Shown one piece after another: positions 1-11,115 of a stretch of DNA of 64,000 bases; position 1 is the stretch's first letter, and each line of letters opens with the position of its first letter. The stretch spans positions 2,846,986 to 2,910,985 of the forward strand of contig CM046850.1 in assembly GCA_025618425.1 (NCBI GenBank), written 5' to 3'. The notes under the pieces were generated by a model. That model was not told the origin of the DNA. It ran no database searches and worked only from the letters and a program-made list of their open reading frames with translations. The DNA comes from Heliocidaris tuberculata (Eukaryota > Echinodermata > Echinoidea > Camarodonta > Echinometridae). Both the position numbers and the translations under genes were made by a program.

Positions 1-1588
1 GGGATTGGCCAAGAGGGTACGAGCAAGGTTGTTGCTTGCATCTACATCAGAAGTGTATGGAGGTAGGTTGTTCGATGTTGGATTGAATTTGAGTTGAATG
101 TGGAAGAGTGTTTCCATGGAAATGAGGATGACGATGATATTGATGATGCGGATGATGAGGAGGAGGAGAAGGAGAAGGAGGGAGAAGAGAATAATGATGA
201 TGAAGATAGTGATGAAAAAAAAACTGTTTAGGATAATAATGATGATGTTGTTGATGTTGATGAGGATTATGACAATGATGATGATGATGCTTATGAGAAT
301 GATGATGGTGATGATGATGCTGCTGATGATGGAGATAATGACTTTAATGACTCTGGCATGTGTTTTGTTATTTTAGGTATCATTGTACTCATGTTATAAC
401 TGTTACTTTCTGCTTGGTACATGACAATGACCATCTCAACAAGTAAGGGAAGGATATAAAATGTGAACATTCCAAACCATTTGTTTGTTCAGGAATCTAA
501 CAAAATCAGATTTTCTTGCCTGTCTTTTCATTGAAGGGAAGCTTGAGTTCTGGGAAAAGTGGAAAAAATAATTTGTGAGCTTTCTCATTCTTATTATGTT
601 CGTTTGAAATATTATCATAGTAGATATGTCCCCGGGAAAGGATTGCTCTTCAAATGCCCTCACATTTGAAATATGACAAGAAACAGCTGAAATGTTTGGG
701 CTGAACATTTGTGTGTAGTCCCACATACACATTTCTACGTGCAGTGCATGTGACTCTCAGAAAGATTGAGTTAATTTCTTATCATTTTGGTGGTTCCAGA
801 ACCTTACAGCATACCCAATTCTTATGTGCTATATTATAGTCAACATTTCCCAATGGCTTTGGGACAGTTTCTTTCACAATTAAATCTCCTGACAAGAACT
901 CAAGTTTATCTTTAAATATAGAGCTTTACTTTCTTTGAGAAATAGTCCATATCTCATATTCTTACAATAATGTCATTTAAGCAATTTTCAAAATGTTGAT
1001 TTTTTTCATATTTTCATAGACCCTGAGGAGCATCCCCAAAAGGAGGAATACTGGGGTCATGTGAACCCTATCGGTCCTAGAGCATGTTATGATGAGGGCA
1101 AGAGAGTGGCTGAAACCATGTGCTACGCATACGCAAAACAGGTACAAGGTCTTGTCCACTACTGTGAAGGAGAATGTTTTCAGAAGTGTGTGATACATGA
1201 CTTCAGTTTTCAGGGTTTTAAAAAGTTTCGTGTGAAATTTTAAGGTTAACAAGCAGACTGGTAATGAGAGCGAAAACATTCAGTGGAATACCAATTACAG
1301 GTATTATGAAGAGCACACCTTGGAAGTAATAACTCTATCTTGGCATTTACATCCTACAAAGCAGATTTGGCTTAAATACAATTATTGATAAATTGATATA
1401 ATATTACAAAGAAACAATACAACAAAGTTACTGTAGTATTTCCGTTTTTTTTTTAAAGTTTGAAAAGGGTCACCAGCAGAAATTTTCATGGTGCATTGAG
1501 TGGTGAGAATGGAGTATGAGTAAATTTAGGATGGTGGAATTTAAATATATTGATTGGTGAAAGAATTAGTGCTGAAGTGAAATTGAAA

Positions 1589-1619
<31 letters not shown>

Positions 1620-4600
1620 CTAGGGAAAGACTTCAGAAAGTGACATACTGTATAGATTAAAAGAAAAAATGGCAAAATATAATGAAAATGGAATGAAGGA
1701 GAATAATATGATGATAATAATAATAATGTACCATTTTTGTATAGTGCAGATCACATTAGGATATAAGTCTCTACGCGCTTCCACAGGACTTTGGATATTA
1801 CTACTCCGGGGCTGTGTGTTTCAAACATTGCTTTACATAATTTTCATTTCATTATATCTAAACTAGAAACACTCTTAACTGATATTTTTCTAATTTCCTT
1901 CTTCTCCAAGGATAAAGTTGAAGTCCGAGTTGCCAGGATATTCAACACCTTTGGACCTCGTATGCACATGAACGATGGCCGGGTCGTGAGTAACTTCATC
2001 CTGCAAGCTCTGCAAGATGAACCAATCACTATCTTTGGAAAAGGTCAACAAACACGCTCCTTCCAATATGTCAGGTACAAGGATCATTCAGTCCCTATTT
2101 TTTTATGCTTGCATAGCTCTCTTACTTCTTTTAATGAATGGTATAATCGTTTTCAACTGATTAACATAATTAGATGTAAGCTCTGTAAAGACATTGTCGA
2201 AGACAGGCACCATGATTGATTGTTAGTGGGGAATGGTCATTCCTCTTCTCCCCAGATTATGCATATCTGTACCTCTGTGTAAATATATCAATGTTTTCAA
2301 ACGGATAAACTCAAAGATGCAAGTTCTGTGAAGAAATTTCTTTTTTAGTACATCATTCATAATATTAATTGCAAATGAAGTGCAAATTGAAATTAAAACA
2401 TAACTGAAAATTCAGAAACTTTCACAAAATTGGCTAGTGGTTCTTATTTGCAAAAGTTCCAGGCTCTGAATTATTGAATCACAATGTTCAGTTTTTGCAG
2501 TTTTTTAAGTTCCTGCAGCAAAAGTGGCTGTTTTCATAAAAGTTATAAAAATTTCATATCATGACAGTCTGTGGTAGTACAGTTTGTTGCAATATTAGGC
2601 ATGTTTCAGTATGTGCTAAAGGGAAAGGATAAGAATAAGTGCTGCTCTGAATACTAAACTTCACTCTGTTTTCTGATAGCTTTAATACACACAAGATCTA
2701 ATTTGATATCCTTTGTCTTTTGTGTCGTTGCAGCGACCTTGTGAGTGGTCTTATTGCACTCATGAATAGCAATGTTTCATCTCCTGTAAACATAGTAAGT
2801 ATTTGAGCTGTGTATCTTGGTTATGTCTTTAGGATCTCACTTTAACTTCCTTCTCCCGAGCTAAAGAATTATAGGATCACCCTTAATAGAGCAATTTTAC
2901 ATTTGTGTCAGGACAATATTGGAAAATATACCTTATTAACCTACACACTGACTAGAAATGTTGAATTTGTGAGACATTTTTAGAGAAAATAACCCTTTCA
3001 GGACAGGAATTATTGAAGGGCTAAATTTATCTCATTTTATTCTTCAAATTGGCAACGATAATATTTTTCTTTTAGTGCTACATGGTTCTCATAAGGTGTA
3101 ATGTCTTTGTAAACAATATACATGGTAAGAAAATTTGTTGAAAAATTGAAAAAATTGCCAATTTTGTTGAAAAAAACCCCAATGATTTTGAACCTCTCAA
3201 TGTGTTGCCAATTTAAGGATTTTAAAGTTTATTCTCCTTTTTAAAATTTCTGGCATCAAACGCAATATGGTCATGCAACAAAAATGGACATAGTGTGTGC
3301 AGAAATTTTTGCTCTTTCTGCTCATGCATCTGGTATATTCTTTAGCTCTGAATCAAAAGATATTAAGCCGAACCACAAAATATGGTCCATTGTCTCGAAA
3401 GGGTTAAAAATGTATATTAAGTGAATGGCAAGTGGGGATGGAAAAGGGGGTCAACAAAGGTCCTAAGAATATTCTCTTATCTGTGTGTTACAAGAGACAG
3501 AAATGAGAAGTGTATTATGCTAATGTCATTATATCTTGCCCCAGTGATTTACTGTGGTAGTTGATCTAGGTATATATGAAAGAGGCTTAAAGCATTCCAC
3601 TAGACTTGGCTTAGTTCCCTTCCTAAAAAACACTTTGATGTGATGTATAAAATAGACCAAAAACAGACCATAGGACATGAAAATGTATGATCTTATTATA
3701 GTAAACTAATAGTCCTTCCGCTCTTAATATAATGGCGTCCTAATTTGGAATAAATCAAATGTTTGTTTGCTTCTCATTTTGCACCTCTAAGCATGACGGA
3801 TTGAAGCAAAAAACAAACTAACAAACAAATATGACATACAACATGGAGATATTAGTGCATTATACTGTTGAATACAGTGTACATCATGGCATTTCCAGAC
3901 ATTTAGACCAACCTTTTTTCTTGAATTATACTTATCATTCATGCACATATGATGCAACTTTTGTTCTTGTTCCTTAAAATATATGGAATGTCTCATAGTT
4001 AACATTTTAAGTAATTCACCCCTCCGTCATGATGACAAATTTACTGTCATTGTGCGAATTGCCTTTTATTGATGCTTCTATTTTTAACTTGTTTCAATTT
4101 CCTTTCCAGGGCAATCCTGAGGAGCATACAATTCTTGAATTTGCTGAAATAATCAAAAATAAAATAGGTAAGATTTTAAACATACATTGAACTTACAAGA
4201 AGTGGGTATGATGCTGCATGATCTAGTGAATTTTTTTGTCCAGATGACTCGTAACACTTTCAGGACAGGATTTTTTAAAGGCTAAATTGATCACATTTTG
4301 TTCTTCATGTGAACATCTATTATAAAAGGTCTGTATAAACATTTCATACACTTTCACATTAACAACAATATTTTTCTTTTAGTGCTACATGGTTTCAATT
4401 AGATGTAATGTCTTTTAAAATGATATGCATGGTAAGGAATTTTGTCGAAAAGTTGGAAAAATTGCCAATTTTGATGAAAAAAACAATGATTTTGAACCTT
4501 TGAATGTGTTGCCAATTAAAGGATTGTAAGGCTTATTCTCCTTTTTGAAATTCCTGGCATCAAACGCAATATGGTCATGCAATAAAAATGGATACAGGTT

Positions 4601-6087
4601 GTGCTGAAATCTTTTGCTCTTTCTACTCATGCATCTGGTATATTTTTTAGAGCTCTGAATCAAAAGTTATTGAGCCTAAGCACACAATGTAGTCAATTAT
4701 CTCGAAAGGATTAACAGGTACATATGATGAGTTTAAAATGTTTGATTATTTATCTGTGAAATATTTTTTTGAGATGTCTTTGTAAAAAATTAAAAAATTT
4801 TATTGCCTCTTATTTGGATGACCAGGAGGAGGGAGTGCCATCACACATGTTAAGGCTGCAGAAGATGACCCGCAAAAGAGAAAACCTGATATTACCAAGG
4901 CAAGGACGTTATTAAACTGGGAACCCAAGGTACGTTGTGGCATTATGTTATGAACTTCACAAAGATGACATTCATTTTAGCTTTCATTGTGATGTATTGG
5001 TGGTTAAAGCTGAGATCATCATCAAATATATCCTGCAACCTGCAGGATATATTTGATGATGATGATGATGTAATGATGATGATGATGATGTAATGATGAT
5101 GATGATGATGTAATGATGATGGGGGTGGTGGTGGCAGTGATGATGGTGATGTTGATGGTGGTGGTGGTGATGATGATGTTGGTGGTGAATTGGTGATGGT
5201 GGTGGTGATGATGATGTAATGGTGGTGGTGGTGATAATGGTGATGTTGATGGTGGTGGTGCTGATGATGGTGGTGCTGATGATAGTGGCGGTTGTGATGA
5301 TGGTGGTGATGGTGATGTTATTGGTGGTGGTGGTGGTGATGATGGTGGTGGTGGTGATGGTGGTGGTTGTGATGGTGAATTGGTGATGATGGTGGAGGTG
5401 ATGGTGATGATGTTGGTGATGGTGGTGGTGGTGGTGATGATGTTGGTGATGGTGATGTTAATAATGGTGGTGGTGGTGATGATGATGATGGTGATGATGA
5501 TGATGTGGTGATGATGATGATGGTGATGATAATGCTGCTGCTGATGATGATGAAGAGTGAGATGGGAAAAAGGAGCGATGAGAAAAAGGTCATTTTCATA
5601 CGCTTAAGCTTCAGCATGGAATTTATACATTTTTCAGTGAAGATGTTGTCAATGTTAAGAGATACTATCATTTTATCCTGGTCTTGAATGTCTTACAATA
5701 GTTATAGAATATGAGGAAAAACATCCTTGCAAGTCCTAAGACTGACGATCAATGTTTAAAATACGTCTTTTTGAAGGTTAGATAGTAAATTTTATAACAC
5801 CCATATGTTGACATTTGTAATCATAATAATAGTTCTGAAATTCTGGTGTTGTCACTCGGAATAGATCATGATAATGACACCAATGAAAGAAATGGTTAAA
5901 GAAATTAAGGCATTTCCACATTGTGAGCTTGACATGTTAAAAAGCATGTTTATGGTGTTCATCTTTTGTCCAGGTTCCCTTGGATGTTGGGCTGGAGAAG
6001 ACGATACAGTACTTTAGGAACGAGCTGAATGCGACCAAGGGAACGTTCCAACCTAACGCAAGGAAACAGATCCCGGGAAGCGAATAA
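1..6087 (+). CDS. UXS1: UDP-glucuronic acid decarboxylase 1, 3' part (7 exons, 5' end outside window)
   Basis: UXS1 converts UDP-glucuronate to UDP-xylose in the Golgi/ER lumen, giving the first sugar of the proteoglycan linker. Coding exons read here: 1-62, 1020-1141, 1911-2074, 2734-2794, 4110-4167, 4826-4929 and 5974-6087. All have GT/AG borders and phases join without a break, giving 227 residues and a TAA stop; human UXS1 is about 420 residues, so roughly the C-terminal half is present. Seen directly: the TSEVYG strand of the extended SDR fold at the start, the catalytic Tyr-x-x-x-Lys (YDEGK) in the second exon, then [29 protein letters not shown] and [10 protein letters not shown], all near-identical to the vertebrate enzyme. 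The Rossmann glycine motif and membrane anchor would lie upstream. Introns carry MITEs and a GAT-rich array. Convergent with CDC16. Confidence 0.95.
119..335. repeat. Interrupted GAT/GAG trinucleotide tract
   Basis: A purine-rich run of GAT, GAG and GAA triplets lies in the first UXS1 intron of the window. It creates a spurious methionine/arginine-rich open frame with no protein character. Confidence 0.75.
535..911. mobile_element. TTAA-type non-autonomous DNA element, copy A (Kolobok-like)
   Basis: This 377-bp element in a UXS1 intron is related to 37586-37807. It starts AGGGAAG after TTGA (a mutated TTAA) and ends with TTTATC before TTAA at 912-915. The copies share internal blocks such as AATTTGTGAGCTTTCTCATT and TTGGGACAGTTTCTTTCACA-type sequence. 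A TTAA target with purine-rich termini is the Kolobok pattern; the family is inferred. Confidence 0.6.
1594..1618. repeat. (GA)n microsatellite
   Basis: A short GA dinucleotide run lies in a UXS1 intron. Confidence 0.85.
2991..3406. mobile_element. piggyBac-like MITE, copy 1
   Basis: A non-autonomous element of about 415 bp in the UXS1 intron 2795-4109. It starts AACCCTTTCAGGACAGG and ends CTCGAAAGGGTTAA, so the ends are inverted copies (CCCTTTC/GAAAGGG). The right flank is TTAA and the left flank is degraded to ATAA. It is alignable over its length to the copies at 4252 and 7205. TTAA targets with CCC termini are the piggyBac pattern. No coding capacity. Confidence 0.75.
4252..4714. mobile_element. 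piggyBac-like MITE, copy 2
   Basis: Same family and orientation as the copy at 2991, in the next UXS1 intron. It is longer by about 45 bp owing to an internal stretch near 4310-4360. Ends are TAACACTTTCAGGACAGG and CTCGAAAGGATTAA; one terminal base is mutated on each side. Confidence 0.75.
4974..5013. other. Intron sequence before the hairpin
   Basis: Short unique stretch at the start of the last UXS1 intron. No feature seen. Confidence 0.3.
5016..5062. repeat. Perfect 22-bp hairpin at the edge of a GAT array
   Basis: TCATCATCAAATATATCCTG continuing to CA at 5037 is the exact reverse complement of 5041-5062, separated by the three bases ACC. The right arm runs straight into the GATGAT array that follows. 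Confidence 0.85.
5053..5550. repeat. GAT/GGT trinucleotide minisatellite
   Basis: About 500 bp of GAT, GGT and GTT triplets with local higher-order copies (GATGATGATGATGTAAT units near 5060-5120), in the last UXS1 intron. The minus-strand frame is a Ser/Pro/His low-complexity artefact. Confidence 0.9.
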
Positions 6088-6521
6088 ATGGATAATCACA
6101 AATGCGTAATGAACATCTGGACGGCTATCTATTTATCCTGTTGCTATATCAGACTGACCTCTCAACATAACTTAACAGGAGGAAGGCTAATACTCTGAAG
6201 CTTGTAAACTCACAGGACAGACTTTAATATGTAATGATATCCCTTCATTATCTTTGAAAACAACTTCAGAGAGGTAAACAAGCCTATTGAGTCCAATGAC
6301 CTCCAACCATGGACATTCATAGCATCCCTGGAAAGCGTCATTGCAGCAGAAATGAACAGTTTTGTGAATCCATTTAAATGATGCCATTTTGTAGTCTTTA
6401 AGTATGTAGGGAACATTAAACAATCAGGGAATTTACATGTGTTGCTTTCATCTTTCGATTTAACGCGTTAGAAATGGGGGATAATCAAAACAACAATTTC
6501 TAATAGTTTTCATGGAATAAA
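6088..6521 (+). other. UXS1 3' UTR and candidate poly(A) signal
   Basis: Unique-looking sequence follows the UXS1 stop, and the first canonical AATAAA lies at 6516-6521. The extent of the UTR is inferred; a longer transcript cannot be excluded. Confidence 0.45.
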
Positions 6522-7204
6522 TTAAACATTGAGCAGTCACTAATACCTGTTTAGGTATGCTGCCAATAATTTCCTGATATATTTTGTGTGTACCTTTGTC
6601 AATCTATCACACCTATTGCAAATGTTGTGCATCTATTTTAAAATTATTTGAGTTTGATAACTTCTTAAGAAGTTGTATCTTCTTTATACTACTGATTAAC
6701 TCTTTGGACTTTCTTATAAAACCTGTTTGTGAATTTTAATCTATATTGTACTTTATTTATTCAGCCACATTAGGTGGAATGTACTTATTATCATGTAGAA
6801 TTAATGTAGGTATCCTTTAAATGTAGTATTTCTATGTCCAGTGCCAAGTGTCATTCAATGGCAATCATCAATTTTTATATCATGGTCCCATAGCACTATT
6901 TTCATGTTATTTTTTTTTCTCTACTTGTCATACAAGTAGGAGTATTGCTTACTATTTTTCATTTTCTCTTATTTTGTGTCACGTTCTATTTTTCTTCTTA
7001 TTCAAGTAGAAATATTGTATATGTGTAGTTTGAAATATGGGTTTTGGGATATTATTTATGATTTATGGATTGCATTCATTACAATTTTGAGGAAGAGTTT
7101 GGTAAAAAGAACAAGTTGACTTCCATCATCAGGGTGTGTGATATTATATTTTATAAATCTATCAAATTACAGTGTATTGGTGTGATACGATGTTCAAATG
7201 TTGT
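6522..7204. other. AT-rich intergenic sequence
   Basis: No open frame, RNA gene or clear repeat boundary seen; it may include distal UXS1 3' UTR. Confidence 0.4.
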
Positions 7205-7619
7205 TTAACCCTTTCAGGACAGGAATTATTTAAAAGATAAATTGATCACAATCTATTCTTCAAATTGGCAACAAAAATATTTTTCTTTTAATGCTACATG
7301 GTTCTAATAAAATCTAATGTCTTTGAAAACAAGATACATGGTTAGGAACTTTGTCGAAAAGTTGAAAAAATTGCCAATTTTGACAAAAACAATGATTTTG
7401 AATCTCTCAATGTGTTGCCAATTTGAGGATTTTAAAGCTTATTTTCCTTTTTAAAATTCCTGGCATCAAACACAATATGGTTATGCAACAAAAATGGACA
7501 CAGTGTGTGCAGATTTTTTTGCTCTTTCTACTCATGCATCTGGTATATTTTTTAGGGCTCTGAATAAAAAGTTATTGAGCCAAACCACAAAATGTGGTCA
7601 ATTGTCTTGAAAGGGTTAA
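7205..7619. mobile_element. piggyBac-like MITE, copy 3 (best preserved)
   Basis: Perfect TTAA at both ends (7205-7208, 7616-7619) encloses CCCTTTCAGGACAGG ... CTTGAAAGGG. Same internal sequence as the two intronic copies (for example TGCTACATGGTTCTAATAAA and CTCATGCATCTGGTATATTT). Length 415 bp. Confidence 0.8.
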
Positions 7620-8387
7620 ACTATCTGCGCTGATATTGTTTTTATGGCATCTTGGGGTTACAAGTGAAGTGCAATGAAAACAAAATTATCTGAAGAAAGT
7701 AGATTACGTTTACTAAGCCTTTTGGATAAAAATGAAGTGTGCTTTGATAAAGAAATTTATAGGAATCCTATTAAAATAATTCATGCCTTCGTTGTTGAAA
7801 AGAAGAATTGTCAAGAAGTTGGGAGACTTGGAAAAGAGTGTATGTCTTTCTTGCTCTAACCTAGATTCCTAAAACATGGTTTTGTATACCCACACCTACA
7901 AACAGGCAGGCACATATATATTTTTGTGTATGAATTTGTATGGAAATGTATTGATTGGTAAATTTCTTTTTTATTTTAATTCTACATTATTTTCTCTATA
8001 TGCCTGTTTGTTCAAATTAATATCTCTTATAAAGGGATAGATGATATTTACGATTCTCATTTTTTTTAGTCAATAGCCATTTGGCCATAAATAAGATATG
8101 TTTCTCTCATGCATTGCTCTGTATATGGTGTACATTTATAAAAGGAAAATATACTCAGAGATTTTTCTAAAGTGATGTTAAAAATGGAATCTGAAATCAT
8201 CAATGTATGAAACAGTGACTCACCGCATCCCTATTCTTTCAAGCCTGGATGAGAAACATATTTATTTCTCATAGTATCCTCTACAAGAATTGTATTATTT
8301 TATAAGTATTGTTATTTCATTTCTATATATATTCAAGGATTTTCTTTCTGTTGCAGGAAAAGGAGAACTAGCCATTTTTTAATCACA
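7620..8387. other. Intergenic sequence, no gene seen
   Basis: Contains a 61-codon frame at 7674-7859 without recognisable similarity or splice context. Otherwise AT-rich. Confidence 0.4.
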
Positions 8388-8805
8388 TTAACCCATAGCA
8401 GTTTAGTGTCTCCTTTTAGTGACATTTATTGAGTATCATCTGATCCAGAATGCTAGGAATTACACAATAAACATCAGCAGAAAGAGCAAAAATCTCAGAA
8501 AATTTTGAGTCTATTTCTAATGCTCGACATTGTGTTGTTCCTTGATAAGAATGATTTTAATTGTCAATGATCATTAAAGTCTCTAAATTGGCAATGCAAT
8601 GTGAAATTTAAAATCACTATTTTAGAGTGCAAATTAGCAATATCTTTGTAGAATTTAGTAATTTTCATTCACAGTGGTTCATTTAATATACATTTTTATT
8701 TTTATAAACTATTTAGGAGTAGAAAATGATAATCGGTGCCAATTTGAGATGGAAAGGCTGATTTATTTAGACCTTATGCAAACTCTGTTAACTGCTATGG
8801 GTTAA
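8388..8805. mobile_element. piggyBac-like MITE, divergent inverted copy 4
   Basis: TTAA at 8388-8391 and 8802-8805 flanks CCCATAGCAGTT ... AACTGCTATGGG, a perfect 12-bp TIR. The interior, read in reverse complement, matches the other copies around the ATTTTTGCTCTTTCTGCT block, so it is a diverged subfamily in the opposite orientation. Confidence 0.7.
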
Positions 8806-9366
8806 AAGGTTGTTAAATTAAGTTTGGAGTATTATACAAGTAAACTTTTCTGGTTACTTAATTCTCGTAGATGGAGATACAAGACAATTTGAGTGGGAAG
8901 TTAACAATAATAATAATATACGACTTTGTAAAGCGCACATATCTGAAACTTTCGATCAAGGAGCGACTACAATGTATATGCAAGTTACATTTGTACCTCT
9001 TTTCAATGAGGGGGGGGGGGGGGGGGGTTTGTCTCATTCTGCCCGTAAGTGAAGCTATATACTCATCTGCTTGGTTTGTGGTGCCTTTAGGGCATGGAGT
9101 GTTTGCTTTTTTCTCAGTATGACATAGTTGGGTTAATCTTCCTTTTCACATCTTCGATGAGTTCTGTTTTTAATTGTTGAAAGTACATGTATGGTTCATG
9201 AATTGCTGAATCTTGATTGTACGAAATTTCGATAAATGGAGAATGATCCTGAAATTAAAAAATGAAAATAAATGTAAATATTTTGTTTGAGGTCAGTTTG
9301 GAAGAAATAACTTTTTAAAAACTTTCAGAAAGCAGAAAAAAGAAATGTATAGAGAGAAATGGTGAA
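8806..9366. other. Intergenic sequence with a G-run and possible SINE tail
   Basis: A G-homopolymer lies at about 9010-9027. AATAATAATAATATACGACT followed by TTGTAAAGCGCACAT near 8909-8940 resembles the 3' tail of the AAGCGCT-type SINE seen at 53.0 kb. No gene seen. Confidence 0.35.
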
Positions 9367-9370
9367 CAGG

Positions 9371-10038
9371 GGGGCGTTTCATAAAGCTGTTCGTAAAGTT
9401 ACGCATGACTTTATGAACGACTTGAATATGAAGCAGTGTTGGGTACCTGGAGATCTATCTTGATCTCGAGAAAGGTCTTGAGATCAGCATCAGTAACCTC
9501 GATCTTGTTCTTGATCTCGAAGGTGTTGGTCTTGATCTTGATCTTGATCTCGGAGCTTCTGTTCTCGGAATTTTCGCTCAAGATCGCTCGAGATCAATAT
9601 TGTTATTATGTAAATTATCAATCGAAAAAGCTTTTAAAATCGTTCACCAATAGGTGAAAACACGACTCAGTGTTGGGTACCTCGTGATCGATCTTGATCT
9701 TTATCTCGGACTGTCTGATCTTGATGTTGATCTTGATCTCGGACCCTCTGGTCTTGGACCAAACACTGATATGAAGTGCCAGATAGGATGCTCAAAGTTT
9801 CTCCTGATGTCTAATAAGAAAGTATGACTGTATTTCCAATAACTTCAATTAAATTATGGCAAAGAATATACTTTGCATTAAAAATGTTTGTTATAATAAG
9901 AATGTTAATCTACATCTGCACAGTTCAACTTTAGTTGATGCAGTTAAAAATGATTGAGCATCCCATTTGGCTTGTCATATTAATAAAGTCATTCGTAAGG
10001 TCATGCGTAACTTTACGAACAGCTTTATGAAACACCCC
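9371..10038. mobile_element. TIR element with GGGGYGTTTCAT ends, interrupted by a hAT element
   Basis: The left end GGGGCGTTTCATAAAGCTGT and the right end (reverse complement GGGGTGTTTCATAAAGCTGT) form TIRs of about 50 bp containing CGTAAAGTTACGCATGAC. CAGG flanks both sides (9367-9370, 10039-10042) and may be the target duplication. The interior is split by the insertion at 9434-9768. Superfamily not assigned; PIF/Harbinger- or ISL2EU-like termini are possible. Confidence 0.7.
9434..9768. mobile_element. hAT-type non-autonomous element, copy 1
   Basis: Starts CAGTGTTGGG and ends CCAAACACTG, flanked by a perfect 8-bp duplication ATATGAAG (9426-9433 and 9769-9776). Eight-base duplications and CAGTG-type ends are the hAT signature. 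The interior consists largely of degenerate GATCTT/CTCGAG hexamers. Nested inside the element at 9371-10038. Related to 40247-40686. Confidence 0.85.
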
Positions 10039-10430
10039 CAGGAATACGAGAGAGAGAAGATGGACAGATATATTTTTTTAAGGCAAAGGAAGAAAGATGA
10101 TGGAGGGGAGCTGAGTGTGCAAAATGGCTGTGGTAATTCTCTACATAAATCTACTTTTCAATAAATTGTTTCACAAAATAACTTGATTCATAGTTATATA
10201 AAAAGTTGAGAATCTTTAATATGCAAAGCATGTATACATCTATACATAATAATAAACATATATAACGTAGCTTCAGAGTGAAATCTTCACAATACATAAT
10301 TATATACCTCTCAGCAGTATCATACTGACTTAGTAAATACAAATTTAAATTTGGGCTGCAATGTTGGTTTATACTGACATCAAAACAAAATATCTTCATT
10401 TTACTGAGAGTTCAAATACAAACATGTATA

Positions 10431-11113
10431 CAGTGGAATACAAAGAAATGGGACCAGCAAAATTACCTTGTTATATCAGGGGGGTGATTCACTAACAGCT
10501 AAAATTAATCCCAAATAAGAAAAATCAATTTTAGGAACAATATCCATCCTAAGAGCGATATCGCTTTTAGTGACTGATTCACTAAGGTATTTGGGATTGA
10601 TTCCAGCCTCTGAATTGATTTTAAGGTTGGGAGTGATCCGGATCGCTCCTAACAATCACAAACGGTCACTCCACTGCATGCCCGCCCGCGCCCCAACCTG
10701 GGCGCGGCTACGCTGTGCCTACCTGCACGCCCATTGCCCTAGCCATAGGCCCTAGCCCTGTGTATGTCCAGTCGATGCGTGCGCGCAATTAATGCAGTAG
10801 CTAGGTAACGCGCACTAGCTACGCGCTAAGTAGAGAATTAGGTCGGGTGACTGAGGGGCGGTGACTGAAATTTGAGTACGTTGATTGGTTGGAATGAGTG
10901 CGCTCGTAAATATTCATTTGCGCTCATAAATATTCATGATAAAATTGATTCCATCCTAAAAGCGATTTAGTGAATCAGTAAGGTGGAATTAATTTTAAGC
11001 TGGGAATGAAATCAATCCCGAAAATTGATTTTAGGAATGATATCGATCCCAGTTAGTGAATCACCCCCCAGGAATCTCCTTATACTGGAGCTCTTTATAG
11101 CGAGTTTCCACTG
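10431..11113. mobile_element. Short TA-target MITE (mariner/pogo-like), interrupted
   Basis: Ends CAGTGGAA / TTCCACTG with TA on both sides (10429-10430, 11114-11115). When the insert 10481-11068 is removed, the remaining sequence of about 100 bp matches the reverse complement of the intact copy at 44794-44893 through AGCAAAATTACCTTGTTATA and the TCAGGAATC junction. Confidence 0.8.
10481..11068. mobile_element. TIR element with GGGGTGATTCACTAAC ends
   Basis: Left GGGGTGATTCACTAAC, right GTTAGTGAATCACCCCC. Subterminal regions carry repeated, inverted AAATTGATTTTAGGA / TCCTAAAAGCGA motifs. The centre (10670-10830) is strikingly GC-rich with CpGs compared with the AT-rich surroundings. Inserted into the MITE at 10431-11113 at ATATCAGG. 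PIF/Harbinger-like by its G-rich end; the family is inferred. Confidence 0.8.
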
Positions 11114-11115
11114 TA

